Positions 53,006-60,857 of a stretch of 64,000 bases of DNA are shown piece after piece. This DNA comes from Korobacter sp036501185 (GTDB taxonomy: Bacteria > Acidobacteriota > Terriglobia > Terriglobales > Acidobacteriaceae). Location of the stretch: the NCBI GenBank assembly GCA_036501185.1, contig DASYAU010000014.1, positions 42,999-106,998 of the forward strand, in the 5' to 3' direction. A model generated the notes under the pieces. The model was given only the letters and a program-made list of their open reading frames with translations. It made no database searches and was not told where the DNA came from. Made by a program: the position numbers and the translations under genes. Positions within the stretch are counted from its first letter, which is position 1, and each line of letters starts with the position of its first letter.

Positions 53006-53686
53006 TCAAACCTCGTGAAAGATGTCGCGAAACTCGTAGAACCCGGCTTTGCCGTTGAGCCACTCGGCAGCCTTCACCGCGCCTTCAGCAAAACCGCGAC
53101 GGGAGTGCGCTTCATGCGTGAGGGTGAGGCTATCAGCCAAAGATTCCAGAGATATTGTATGCGTTCCCGGGACGTCGCTCTCGCGAATGGAAGCGATGCC
53201 GAGCTTTTTTCCACCCGCTTCCTCCAGGATGTGCTGCAGCTTGAGCGCGGTGCCGGACGGCGCATCCTTTTTGCTGACGTGGTGCACTTCTTCAATCGAG
53301 CCGCCGTATCCATGCTTGAGTGCCATGCCGACCAGGCCGGCAATCTCAAAGAAAAGATTTACCCCGAACGAAAAGTTTGCGGCATAGACGAACCCAATCC
53401 CCGTTTCGTTCACTAACGTGCGCACGCGCTCGAGGTCCCTGTACCAGCCCGTGGTGCCGACCACCATATTCTTCTTCGCTCGCGCGCAAGCCTCAATATT
53501 CTTAATGACCGCTTCCGGCGTAGTGAAATCGATAACCACATCCACGCCGTTCAGCGCCTCGGCGGTAAGTCCGCGCGCATCGAAGTTGTCCCGGGCGCCC
53601 AGCATGCGGGCCTGGTGTTTCCGCTCAATCGCAACCTCGAGGACTAGCGATCCGGTTTTTCCACGGCCGAGCAGAAGGAGGTTCAA
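53006..53686 (-). CDS. dapB: 4-hydroxy-tetrahydrodipicolinate reductase
   Basis: A 226-residue reductase, shorter than the roughly 270 residues of the E. coli enzyme. The nucleotide motif is LLGRGKTGSLV, and the family signature appears as EEVHHVSKKDAPSGTALKL, with catalytic His-His and Lys. It follows FTTPEAVIKNIEACARAKKNMVVGTTGW, here given as VIDFTTPEAV and VVGTTGW. It reduces the DapA product with NAD(P)H. Its start overlaps the lysC stop by 4 bp (ATGA). The short length comes mainly from a trimmed N-terminal nucleotide-binding region. Confidence 0.93.
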   Translation of the reverse strand: MNLLLLGRGKTGSLVLEVAIERKHQARMLGARDNFDARGLTAEALNGVDVVIDFTTPEAVIKNIEACARAKKNMVVGTTGWYRDLERVRTLVNETGIGFVYAANFSFGVNLFFEIAGLVGMALKHGYGGSIEEVHHVSKKDAPSGTALKLQHILEEAGGKKLGIASIRESDVPGTHTISLESLADSLTLTHEAHSRRGFAEGAVKAAEWLNGKAGFYEFRDIFHEV

Positions 53687-55053
53687 TCGAACACCTCGGG
53701 GTCGAGATCCGTAAAAAAATGCGCGTGCAGTCTGCGCACTGCCTCGGGCACATCGGCCTCGTCGATCACGAAGGTGATGTTAATTTCCGAAGCGCCTTGA
53801 GAAATCATGCGCACGTTGATGTCGGAGATCGCGCTGAAGACCTGCGCGGCGACGCCCGGACGTTCGCGAAGGTTTTCACCAACGAGGCAGACAATCGCTT
53901 TGCGGCCGGAGTATTTCACGAACGCGAGTTTCTCCATGTCCGCCGCGATTTCGGGGATGCGCTCGTTGGAGTCCACCGTGAGCGAGACGCTGACCTCGGA
54001 CGTGGAAACAACGTCGACGGCGCACTTGTGGCGATCGAAGATTTCGAAAATCTGGCGCAGGAAACCATGGGCCATCAACATGCGTGCCGCCACCACGTCA
54101 ATGACGGTGATCCGCTTCTTCGCCGCAATGGCCTTGAACGGATGGCGCGTCTGCGGCGCGCGCGCGACGATCTTTGTGCCTTCATTCGCGGGATTGCGCG
54201 AATTCAATACATACACCGGGATGTTCTTCTCAATGGCCGGCAGCACCGTGGCCGGGTGGAGGACCTTCGCGCCGAAGTAGGCGAGTTCGGCGGCCTCTTC
54301 AAAACTGATGATCTTGATGCGATGCGCATCGGGACAGAGATTCGGATCGGTGGTTTTCATGCCGTCCACGTCCGTCCATATTTCAATCGCATCGGCGTGC
54401 AGTCCAGCGCCAACCAGCGCCGCGGAAAAGTCGGAGCCGCCACGGCCGATGGTCGTCGTGATCCCTTCGGTTGTGCTTCCAATAAAACCGCCAAGCACAG
54501 GGACTGCGCCACTTTCAATGAGCGGCTTTACTTTCGCGTGCAGGCGACGGTCGATCTCCGGCACCTGCGGCACGGCGCGGCTGAACGCCTTGTCGGTGAC
54601 GATGATGTCGCGAGCGTCCACGTGCGTCGCCTTTATGCCGAGCCCGCAAAATGCGGCTGCAACAACCTCGCTGTTGATGCGTTCGCCGTAGGCAACCACA
54701 TTGTCCTGGGTGCGCGGGGTAAGCTCGCCGACGGCACAGATCCCTTCGAGCAGCTTTTCGAGCGAAGCGTAGTTGGCGACGACAGAGTTATGGATTGGAT
54801 GTGACGCGTCTTTTACGAGGCCCGCCGCCACGCTGAGGTGACGCGCGCCGAGTTCACGGCATAGCTGCACAGCGCGATCTTTGTCTCCGACCCCGGCGGC
54901 GTTTGCCATCGCGAGAAGTTGGTCGGTGGCCTTCGACATCGCACTGACGACCACTACGGGGCACCGATCGAGGCGGCCGCGAACGATGCCGGCGACCCGT
55001 TCAATCGCCTCAGCGCTCTCCACCGATGTGCCGCCGAATTTCATCACGATCAT
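53683..55053 (-). CDS. lysC: Aspartate kinase
   Basis: A 456-residue aspartokinase. The N-terminal kinase domain starts KFGGTSVESAEAIERV, then VVSAMSKATDQL, and GRGGSDFSAALVGAGL in the nucleotide site; the C-terminal part has two ACT domains (VDVVSTSEVSVSLTVD; VRMISQGASEINITFVID), expected to bind lysine or threonine as feedback inhibitors. Start 55053 is chosen because the longer frame to 55176 overlaps asd; the purine-rich AAGGACGG lies about 11 nt upstream. ATG 55044 is an alternative. It is second in the asd-lysC-dapB-dapA operon. Confidence 0.95.
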   Translation of the reverse strand: MIVMKFGGTSVESAEAIERVAGIVRGRLDRCPVVVVSAMSKATDQLLAMANAAGVGDKDRAVQLCRELGARHLSVAAGLVKDASHPIHNSVVANYASLEKLLEGICAVGELTPRTQDNVVAYGERINSEVVAAAFCGLGIKATHVDARDIIVTDKAFSRAVPQVPEIDRRLHAKVKPLIESGAVPVLGGFIGSTTEGITTTIGRGGSDFSAALVGAGLHADAIEIWTDVDGMKTTDPNLCPDAHRIKIISFEEAAELAYFGAKVLHPATVLPAIEKNIPVYVLNSRNPANEGTKIVARAPQTRHPFKAIAAKKRITVIDVVAARMLMAHGFLRQIFEIFDRHKCAVDVVSTSEVSVSLTVDSNERIPEIAADMEKLAFVKYSGRKAIVCLVGENLRERPGVAAQVFSAISDINVRMISQGASEINITFVIDEADVPEAVRRLHAHFFTDLDPEVFD

Positions 55054-55084
55054 CGGCACACCGTCCTTGCACCCGGCGACGACT

Positions 55085-56140
55085 TCACGAAAGGAAACCC
55101 TTGGCTTTGAGCAGCTCAGCGTTGAGCATGGCTGCGCCGGCGGCGCCGCGAATCGTGTTGTGCGAAAGCACAACAAACTTCCAATCGAGCAGACTGCACG
55201 GGCGCAGGCGGCCGATCGTTGCGGTCATGCCGCCCCCGGCATCCACGTCAAAGCGCGGCTGCGGACGATCGCCACGTTCGTCATACTCAAGGATCCTTGG
55301 CGGGGCAGAGGGAAGTCCCAACTGCTGCGGAATGCCAATGAACTCATTCCACGCGGCGAGGATGTCGGCCTCCCTTGGCTTGCGCGCGAAACTCACCGAG
55401 ACACATTCGGTATGGCCATCTTCCACAGGCACGCGGTTGCAATGCGCAGTGATGGCGAACGGCGCGTCGGTGATGCCGCCCGGGCCATGCGTGCCGAGTA
55501 GTTTCTTCGTTTCCGCTTCGAGTTTGGGCTCTTCGCCGTTGATGAACGGAATCACGTTCCCGACGATATCGAGTGAGGCCACGCCCGGATATCCCGCCCC
55601 GCTCACGGCCTGCATTGTGCTGACGAATATCTTTTCAATGTGGAAGCGCTGATGCAGAGGCGCTAACGCCATGACCAGCCCGATGGCGCTACAGTTCGGA
55701 TTGGTGACGATGTAGCCGCCGTTTTTCTTTCGCCATTCCTGGCGCTCAAGGACCGCGATGTGTTCCGGGTTCACCTCGGGAATCACGAGCGGCACATCAG
55801 GATACATGCGGAAGGCCGATGAGTTGGTGACCACGGCACACGCTGCCGCGGCAAACTTAGGCTCAAGTTCCTTCGCCGGAGCGGAATCGAGCGCAGCGAA
55901 AATCACTTTCGGCGCGTTCGCTGGCTCCGCCACCGACATCTGCATACGCGCTATATGCTCAGGAAGGCGCGTCTTCATGCGCCACTTCACGGCCTCCGCA
56001 TAGCTCTTGCCTTCCGAGCGCTCCGAGGCCGCCAACCATACAATTTCAAACCATGGGTGCCCTTCGAGCAGTTGGATAAACCGCTGCCCGACCATACCTG
56101 TAGCGCCCAAAATACCGATAGGGATCTTCTTGTCTGGCAT
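55085..56140 (-). CDS. asd: Aspartate-semialdehyde dehydrogenase, archaeal/fungal-like type
   Basis: A 351-residue enzyme reducing aspartyl phosphate to aspartate semialdehyde. The NADP motif IGILGATGMVGQRFIQLL opens the protein and the active-site Cys lies in VTNPNCSAIGL (about residue 157), with HCNRVPVEDGHTECV as the catalytic His region. The pattern QAVSGAGYPGVASLDIVGNVIPFI, seen here as QAVSGAGYPG, and the overall length match the archaeal/eukaryotic-like subgroup better than the typical E. coli form. ATG 56140 is preferred over 56200 because it places the Rossmann motif at the expected distance. It heads the lysine/threonine precursor operon. Confidence 0.92.
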   Translation of the reverse strand: MPDKKIPIGILGATGMVGQRFIQLLEGHPWFEIVWLAASERSEGKSYAEAVKWRMKTRLPEHIARMQMSVAEPANAPKVIFAALDSAPAKELEPKFAAAACAVVTNSSAFRMYPDVPLVIPEVNPEHIAVLERQEWRKKNGGYIVTNPNCSAIGLVMALAPLHQRFHIEKIFVSTMQAVSGAGYPGVASLDIVGNVIPFINGEEPKLEAETKKLLGTHGPGGITDAPFAITAHCNRVPVEDGHTECVSVSFARKPREADILAAWNEFIGIPQQLGLPSAPPRILEYDERGDRPQPRFDVDAGGGMTATIGRLRPCSLLDWKFVVLSHNTIRGAAGAAMLNAELLKAKGFLS

Positions 56141-56265
56141 GATGGATTTAACTCGGATTGTAACATCCAGAGCAGGACGAAGCGGACTTTCGAGCGTCAC
56201 CGCGCGAACGCAAGTTCATGTTCACATGATCCTGGATTGCGTACATGCAACGCCGCTGCAAAGCG

Positions 56266-57000
56266 CTAATCGCGGAGCACTTCGGTATTGCTGTCGGGAA
56301 CCAGGATTCGCTGAACCTTGTAGTTGCTGTCCATCCACATCATCCAGTTCACGCCGTCCACCGTCAGATCGAAGCGGGTCATGTCCGTTGGTTCGCCTTT
56401 TACCGGAAGCTTCTCGACCCCTTTGTATTCAATGTTGATTTCGATGGGCGAGGCAGTATGGGGAATGAGCCCGCCAAACTTGGTTTTGGTGAGGTTGCAC
56501 TGTGTACCGGGCTTGCAACTGGAGCCAACGTATCGCCACGCGAGCAGTTCGCGGTGGGTAAAGAAAAAGTCGTCGAGGATGACGGTGGATGCGGGCATCA
56601 GGAACGGACGATCGAAAGGCTTCCCCTTATCGCCGCTGTAAAGGTGTTCGAGGAGGAAACTGTTGTCGGGCGTGACGACGCTCCATGCCTTGCCCGGGCT
56701 GAGTTCCTTCCACTCGTAGCGCAGCAGGTCGCCGTTCTGGGCCAATTGCATGTCCGATTTCTGTTCAATCTTGCTACCGCCCTGCTCAATCGTCAGGTCA
56801 CAGTGCGTAACGCTGCCGGTTGTGGTCTGCTCTACGGTGAAAGCCTCAGTGCCAACGCGATTGCCGTTCACAAAGATGCCGAACTTGCCGGAATCCACGA
56901 CCTTCGTGGTCGAGTCTTTTTCTTTCGTTTTCGCAAACAGGGGCAATGACGAAACACAGAGCAACAACACGAGAGCAAAACGCGACCAACGCAACAACAC
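56266..57000 (-). CDS. Secreted protein of unknown function
   Basis: A 244-residue protein starting at GTG 57000, chosen because GGAGG lies 4 nt upstream; the longer frame to 57087 overlaps aroK. A signal peptide (LLRWSRFALVLLLCVSSLPLFA) is followed by a mostly beta-strand domain (GKFGIFVNGNRVGTEAF, VDGVNWMMWMDSNYKVQRI), with a pair of cysteines (SSCKPGTQCNLT). The fold pattern resembles DUF3108-type lipid-binding or periplasmic proteins, but I cannot confirm a family. It is in line with aroK, 62 bp behind it. Confidence 0.7.
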   Translation of the reverse strand: MLLRWSRFALVLLLCVSSLPLFAKTKEKDSTTKVVDSGKFGIFVNGNRVGTEAFTVEQTTTGSVTHCDLTIEQGGSKIEQKSDMQLAQNGDLLRYEWKELSPGKAWSVVTPDNSFLLEHLYSGDKGKPFDRPFLMPASTVILDDFFFTHRELLAWRYVGSSCKPGTQCNLTKTKFGGLIPHTASPIEINIEYKGVEKLPVKGEPTDMTRFDLTVDGVNWMMWMDSNYKVQRILVPDSNTEVLRD

Positions 57001-57061
57001 GAATCCTCCAAAAACTTCCTGCCGCACTACGGTACTCCAGCTCGCGCCCGAGACCAAGAAA

Positions 57062-57622
57062 CTAATCGGGTACCGCTCGATCCGCACTCACTGAGAAAAC
57101 GCGCTCGACAATTTCATCCGCAATCGCTTGCGGAGATCGTTCTGCCACTTCGACGGCGAACTCAGCCAATCGATAGATTGGCCGGCGTTGCTCAAGCAGT
57201 TTCCGCGCACGCTGACGGTCTTCGAGCAGTGGACGAACCACGCCGCCTTCGCGACAGCGATCCACCAGCATCTCAAAATTTCCTTCGAGATAAACCGTCA
57301 CTGCACCCTGTTCACCGAGCAGCATGCGGTTCACTTCCTGCATATACGTGCCGCCGCCAAGCGCAATCACGGATGGCCGGTGAGTAATGGCGAGCACTTT
57401 GCGCAGCGCGTCAGACTCGATTCGGCGGAATGCCGCCTCGCCATCTTCCGTGAAAATCCGGGCGATGCTGCGGCCCTCAAATTCGACTATGCGACGATCA
57501 AGGTCGATGAATTCCCAGTTGAGCGCTTGCGCTAGGACGGCGCCTACCGTGGATTTCCCGGAGCCCATGAATCCAGTCAGGCAGATCCATCGCGGCGATG
57601 ACGATGCGTTGCGGTGTGTCAC
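57062..57622 (-). CDS. aroK: Shikimate kinase
   Basis: A 186-residue P-loop kinase that phosphorylates shikimate in aromatic amino-acid synthesis. Walker A is LTGFMGSGKSTVG; the shikimate-binding residues lie in FIDLDRRIVE (Asp-Arg) and ALGGGTYMQ, and the lid Arg in EGGVVRPLL. Length is normal. No strong ribosome site is visible before the ATG. Downstream on the same strand lies a secreted protein gene with its own ribosome site; no other aro gene is nearby. Confidence 0.95.
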   Translation of the reverse strand: MTHRNASSSPRWICLTGFMGSGKSTVGAVLAQALNWEFIDLDRRIVEFEGRSIARIFTEDGEAAFRRIESDALRKVLAITHRPSVIALGGGTYMQEVNRMLLGEQGAVTVYLEGNFEMLVDRCREGGVVRPLLEDRQRARKLLEQRRPIYRLAEFAVEVAERSPQAIADEIVERVFSVSADRAVPD

Positions 57623-57760
57623 GGGAATATCGCGATTCTAGCACCGCGAGCGGCATGACTATATCGGGTAGATTACCGGGAAAAGCTGTAGGAGGAAGTT
57701 ACGGGCAGACGAACAGAAGTTCGGGATCGACAGGAGTAAGGCCGAGGAGCTGACGAAGCT

Positions 57761-57783
57761 CCGCAACCGCGAGGAGGTTGCGG
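57761..57783 (-). repeat. Perfect hairpin after the anti-sigma gene
   Basis: CCGCAACC (57761-57768) and GGTTGCGG (57776-57783) form an 8-bp stem with a 7-nt loop 16 bp past the anti-sigma stop at 57799. No T-run follows on either strand. The remaining gap to aroK (57623-57760) shows nothing else. Confidence 0.5.
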
Positions 57784-57798
57784 GCTGAAAGGAAACGA

Positions 57799-58047
57799 TC
57801 AGATGCCGCGCTTCGCTTGGTGCGGCTTGGCTAGACCTTCGCGATCTACCGAATGCTGAATGTTGTCCCACACTTTCGGCGACGGATCTTCCATGGGGAC
57901 GAGCAATTTGGCTTGCTCCACGATGTACTTCAGGTCCGCCACCAGGTCGGAGCAAATGTGGCAGGTCCGCAGGTGTTCCTGCTCCTGTTCATTGCCCCCC
58001 GTTTCGATGATGTAGGGCAAAACCTTTTGAAACTCCGCGCACGTCAT
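57799..58047 (-). CDS. Zinc-finger (zf-HC2-like) anti-sigma factor
   Basis: An 82-residue soluble protein. Its N-terminal zinc site EHLRTCHICSDL (His-x3-Cys-x2-Cys) is the ZAS-type signature of anti-sigma factors that hold ECF sigma factors inactive. No membrane segment is present, so it is probably a cytoplasmic anti-sigma factor, perhaps redox-responsive through the zinc cysteines. ATG 58047 has GGGGAGAGG upstream and starts directly before the domain; ATG 58095 is an alternative. It follows the sigma gene on the same strand, its expected partner. Confidence 0.82.
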   Translation of the reverse strand: MTCAEFQKVLPYIIETGGNEQEQEHLRTCHICSDLVADLKYIVEQAKLLVPMEDPSPKVWDNIQHSVDREGLAKPHQAKRGI

Positions 58048-58118
58048 TGGTGCCTCTCCCCGTTTCTGACCAGCGGCCGTACCGTGATCGCCCATAGCTG
58101 GTTCTCTCTTTCCACTCC

Positions 58119-58724
58119 TCAATACCTTGCGGCCTTTTCGGCTCTGTTGGTCTTGAGTAGGTCCCGTAATTTCATCCTTGCCTTATGGAGCTGCGATTTG
58201 CTGTTGCCGATTGAGCAGCCCATCATCTCGGCAATTTCATTGTGTTCATATCCTTCAACGTCGTGCAGCACGAAAATAATTCGATACCCGGGCGGCAGGC
58301 TCTCAATGGCGCGGCCAAGATTCACCCGATCGATCGAACCGGCTAGCACGTTGTCGCGCGCGCCAATGTCTTTCTTCGGGCCGTCTTCCTGCTGCGGTTC
58401 CATGCTTTCCTCGAGTGAAACCTCGGGAAGTCCCTTTTTCCTTAAATGCATTAGAACCACATTCACGGCGAGACGATGTAACCAAGTTGAAAATGCCGAC
58501 TCACCGCGGAATGTTGCAATCTTGCGAAAAAGCTGGAGGAACGCCTCTTGGGTAAGGTCTTCGGCTTCGGCGGTATTGCCCGTCATCCGCAGGCAAAGTG
58601 AGTACACACGCCGTTTGTGCAGCCCGTAAAGAGCCTCAAAGGACTCAGGATCGCCAGCCTTGGCGCGTTCAATCGCCTCAGCTTCAGTGATCCCCGTCGA
58701 AAGAATCTTTTTTGCCGTCGTCAA
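58119..58724 (-). CDS. ECF-family RNA polymerase sigma factor
   Basis: About 201 residues. Region 2 is typical (FEALYGLHKRRVYSLCLRMTG then NTAEAEDLTQEAF, and FSTWLHRLAVNVVLMHLRKK), and region 4 has LPPGYRIIFVLHDVEGYEHNEIAEMMGCSIGNSKSQLHKARMKLR, seen as YRIIFVLHDVEGYEHNEIAE and SIGNSKSQLHKARMKLR. TTG 58724 is chosen because AAAAGG precedes it and it gives the usual ECF length; the only in-frame ATG upstream (58928) would add 68 residues that run through an AT-rich promoter-like region. The zinc anti-sigma gene follows after 71 bp, so the two form a regulatory pair. Confidence 0.88.
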   Translation of the reverse strand: MTTAKKILSTGITEAEAIERAKAGDPESFEALYGLHKRRVYSLCLRMTGNTAEAEDLTQEAFLQLFRKIATFRGESAFSTWLHRLAVNVVLMHLRKKGLPEVSLEESMEPQQEDGPKKDIGARDNVLAGSIDRVNLGRAIESLPPGYRIIFVLHDVEGYEHNEIAEMMGCSIGNSKSQLHKARMKLRDLLKTNRAEKAARY

Positions 58725-58926
58725 TGTCGAACCTTTTCGGTCTGCGTGCTTGATTAGATGCAACCCATTCAGAGCTGGTTGTATCCGATTGCAGCCCCGC
58801 CCTTTAGCGGTGCTCCTGCGGAATTCAATATATATGTTGAGAGGCTCGGGCCCGGTGCTGCTTGGAAAGAGTGTAATTTTTGCAAAATGGTTGCTTCCGA
58901 GCTGCTGCACGGTCCTAAACTCATCC

Positions 58927-59457
58927 ATGCCCGATCGTGATCCGGTTTTCCGTTTTCGCGCAAAGGTCGAGCGGATCTCTCCCGGCGGATTTTACGCCGT
59001 CGTCGTACCTGTGGGAGTGAGCCGTGCGGCTGGAAAACGCGGCCCCGTGCCGGTGCATGCCGAGATTAACGGATTGGCGCGCTTCACGGCGAGTATCTCG
59101 CCAGCCGGTGGCGGACGCCATAGGTTGCGGATCAACACGAACATGCGCGAGTTGGCTGGCTCGACCGACGGAAAAATCGTGAATGTCGTTCTCACCATTT
59201 TGGCGGAGGCCCCGCACGTACCTCTGCCGCAGGATCTCCGGCTCGCGCTCGAAGCTGAGGGAGCACGTGAGGAATTCGAGACGCTCGCTCCTGGAAAGCA
59301 GCAGCACATCCTCACGTGGATTGAAAGGTCAGCCCGCGAAGAAACGAGAGCTAAGCGAATCGAATACACCGTGCAGTTCGCGCTGGAACACCAAGAAAAG
59401 CGCATGGAACGCGAGAAAAAATCAGCCCAAAAAAGAAAAGACCGCAGCCGGAGGTGA
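58927..59457 (+). CDS. YdeI/OmpD-associated-like protein with DUF1905 domain
   Basis: A 176-residue protein. The first about 95 residues fit the DUF1905 beta-barrel (FRFRAKVERISPGGFYAVVVP, VPVHAEINGLARFTASI, RLRINTNMRELAG), and the C-terminal part fits the OmdA/YdeI-like helical segment (PQDLRLALEAEGAREEFETLAPGKQQHILTWIERS), here PQDLRLALEAEGA and GKQQHILTWIERS, ending in a very basic tail. Function is not well known; homologues have been linked to protection against antimicrobial peptides. ATG 58927 is the only sensible start. It is divergent from the ECF sigma gene with about 200 bp between. Confidence 0.82.
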   Translation: MPDRDPVFRFRAKVERISPGGFYAVVVPVGVSRAAGKRGPVPVHAEINGLARFTASISPAGGGRHRLRINTNMRELAGSTDGKIVNVVLTILAEAPHVPLPQDLRLALEAEGAREEFETLAPGKQQHILTWIERSAREETRAKRIEYTVQFALEHQEKRMEREKKSAQKRKDRSRR

Positions 59458-59485
59458 GGGGCCGGCTGCGATTGGAGCTACGACC

Positions 59486-60640
59486 TTACTGCTGTAAAAG
59501 CTTGAGTACCGACTGTTGCATCTGGTTGGCCTGTGCCAGGGCCGAAATTCCGGTCGAGCTCAGGATGTTGTACTTGGTGAGATTGGCGACCGATTGCCCA
59601 ATGTCGGCGGAGCGGATGCCATCTTCCGCGGTGGTGAGGTTCTGTGTCTGGTTGTTGATGACCGCACTCGCCGCCTGCATACGATTGATCCCCGCGCCAA
59701 TGTTGCCGCGCAGCGCCGAAACCGCCGCCACCGCGGAGTTCAGCGTGGTGAGCGCCGTCTGCGCGCCCGCAGCCGTCAGCAAGCTCGTGCTCGAGAGGTT
59801 CGTGCCATTCATGTGCGACGAATCGAACTGGTTCAGCGACACCGTGACGGCGCTGTGGCCTGCACTGGTCCCGTCTCCCATGTAAATGCTGAGCGTACCA
59901 ACCCCGGTGCCGGTCGGATTGGAGAACACGCCGAAATTCGTGACCGTCGAGCTGGAATCCACCCCCACATCGCTGCGCCCCTTCTGATCAGTCAGCGTGA
60001 GCTTGCCGGAAACGAGACTCGCACTTACACCGAGGCTGCTGGAATTGATCGCGTTCATCAGCGTCTGCACGGTGTCGGCTCCGCCCGCAGTCCAGGAAAA
60101 TGAGCCGCCGCCTGCGTCGATCTGAAACGTCTGGCCGGAGGTGATCGTGTCGCCCAGCGTCACGGTATTCGCGCTGGCGACGGTGTTGGGATCTGCCGCG
60201 GTCGTACTGCCTGCCGCGAAAACCGTGGTGCCATTGAACGTCGTGTTCTGGCCGATGGCATCAATCTCCGCCTTGATCGAGGTGAGCTCATTGTCGAGCG
60301 CGGTACGCTGCGAGCCGTTGTCCCCGTTCAACGTCCCGTTCGCCGATTCGGTGGCCAGCGTCATCGCGCGATTCAATAGGCTTGTGACTTGCGACAGCGC
60401 TCCGTCGGCCACCTGTAGTTTGCTCACTCCGTCGGTGGCATTCCGCGCGGACTGCGTCAGCGCAGCCACATTGGCGTCGAGTCCGTCCGCTATAGCAAGG
60501 CCAGCCGCGTCGTCCGCACCGGTATTGATGCGTTGACCGCTGGAGAGCTGGATCAGCGTCTTTTGCAGGTTGGCGTTCGTGATGGAAAGCTGGTTCTGTG
60601 CTGCGAGCGATGGAATATTGTTGAGGATGCTAAGAGACAT
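59486..60640 (-). CDS. fliC: Flagellin
   Basis: A 384-residue flagellin, the filament subunit exported through the flagellar type III apparatus. The N-terminal D0/D1 region is typical (SILNNIPSLAAQNQLSITNA, LSSGQRINTGADDAAGLAIA), and the C-terminal D1/D0 region also (ALTTLNSAVAAVSALRGNIGA, then NLTTAEDGIRSADIGQSVANLTK). The central variable part (about 150-280) is Gly/Ser/Thr-rich. ATG 60640 has AAGGAG 10 nt upstream. No other flagellar gene, chaperone FliS or hook-associated gene is in the window. Confidence 0.95.
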   Translation of the reverse strand: MSLSILNNIPSLAAQNQLSITNANLQKTLIQLSSGQRINTGADDAAGLAIADGLDANVAALTQSARNATDGVSKLQVADGALSQVTSLLNRAMTLATESANGTLNGDNGSQRTALDNELTSIKAEIDAIGQNTTFNGTTVFAAGSTTAADPNTVASANTVTLGDTITSGQTFQIDAGGGSFSWTAGGADTVQTLMNAINSSSLGVSASLVSGKLTLTDQKGRSDVGVDSSSTVTNFGVFSNPTGTGVGTLSIYMGDGTSAGHSAVTVSLNQFDSSHMNGTNLSSTSLLTAAGAQTALTTLNSAVAAVSALRGNIGAGINRMQAASAVINNQTQNLTTAEDGIRSADIGQSVANLTKYNILSSTGISALAQANQMQQSVLKLLQQ

Positions 60641-60788
60641 GGCAGTTGCTCCTTCATCGTTCAGCACGCCCTCCGTTTGACCAACCTCGGTAATGCGTTC
60701 CTGCGATTCTGGCCTTTGGCAGTGCCGAATTCCGACTACACAGGCAACATCGCCACGCGCGACGCGCGACGTGAGTTAAAAGACACTC

Positions 60789-60841
60789 AGACCCGGCAAG
60801 TGCGCACAAGATTAGTGAAATCTCATGCGCGCGCCGGGTCT
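60789..60841 (-). terminator. Long hairpin terminator of the secreted propeller gene
   Basis: AGACCCGGC (60789-60797) pairs with GCCGGGTCT (60833-60841), enclosing further pairs (TGCGC/GCGCA and AGATT/AATCT). It lies 16 bp past the stop at 60858; on the minus strand a GAGTGTCTTTTAA tail follows. It also lies upstream of the flagellin gene, between the two. Confidence 0.75.
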
Positions 60842-60857
60842 TGTCTTGCCCGAGCCA

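Noticed and set aside
53719..54804. A 361-codon plus-strand frame opposite lysC
   Set aside because: It lies entirely antisense to a gene with clear family motifs; its Arg/His-rich translation is typical of the reverse frame of GC-rich genes.
57659..57955. A 98-codon minus-strand frame overlapping the anti-sigma gene
   Set aside because: It overlaps the anti-sigma gene in another frame, has no ribosome site and no domain, and runs through a hairpin.
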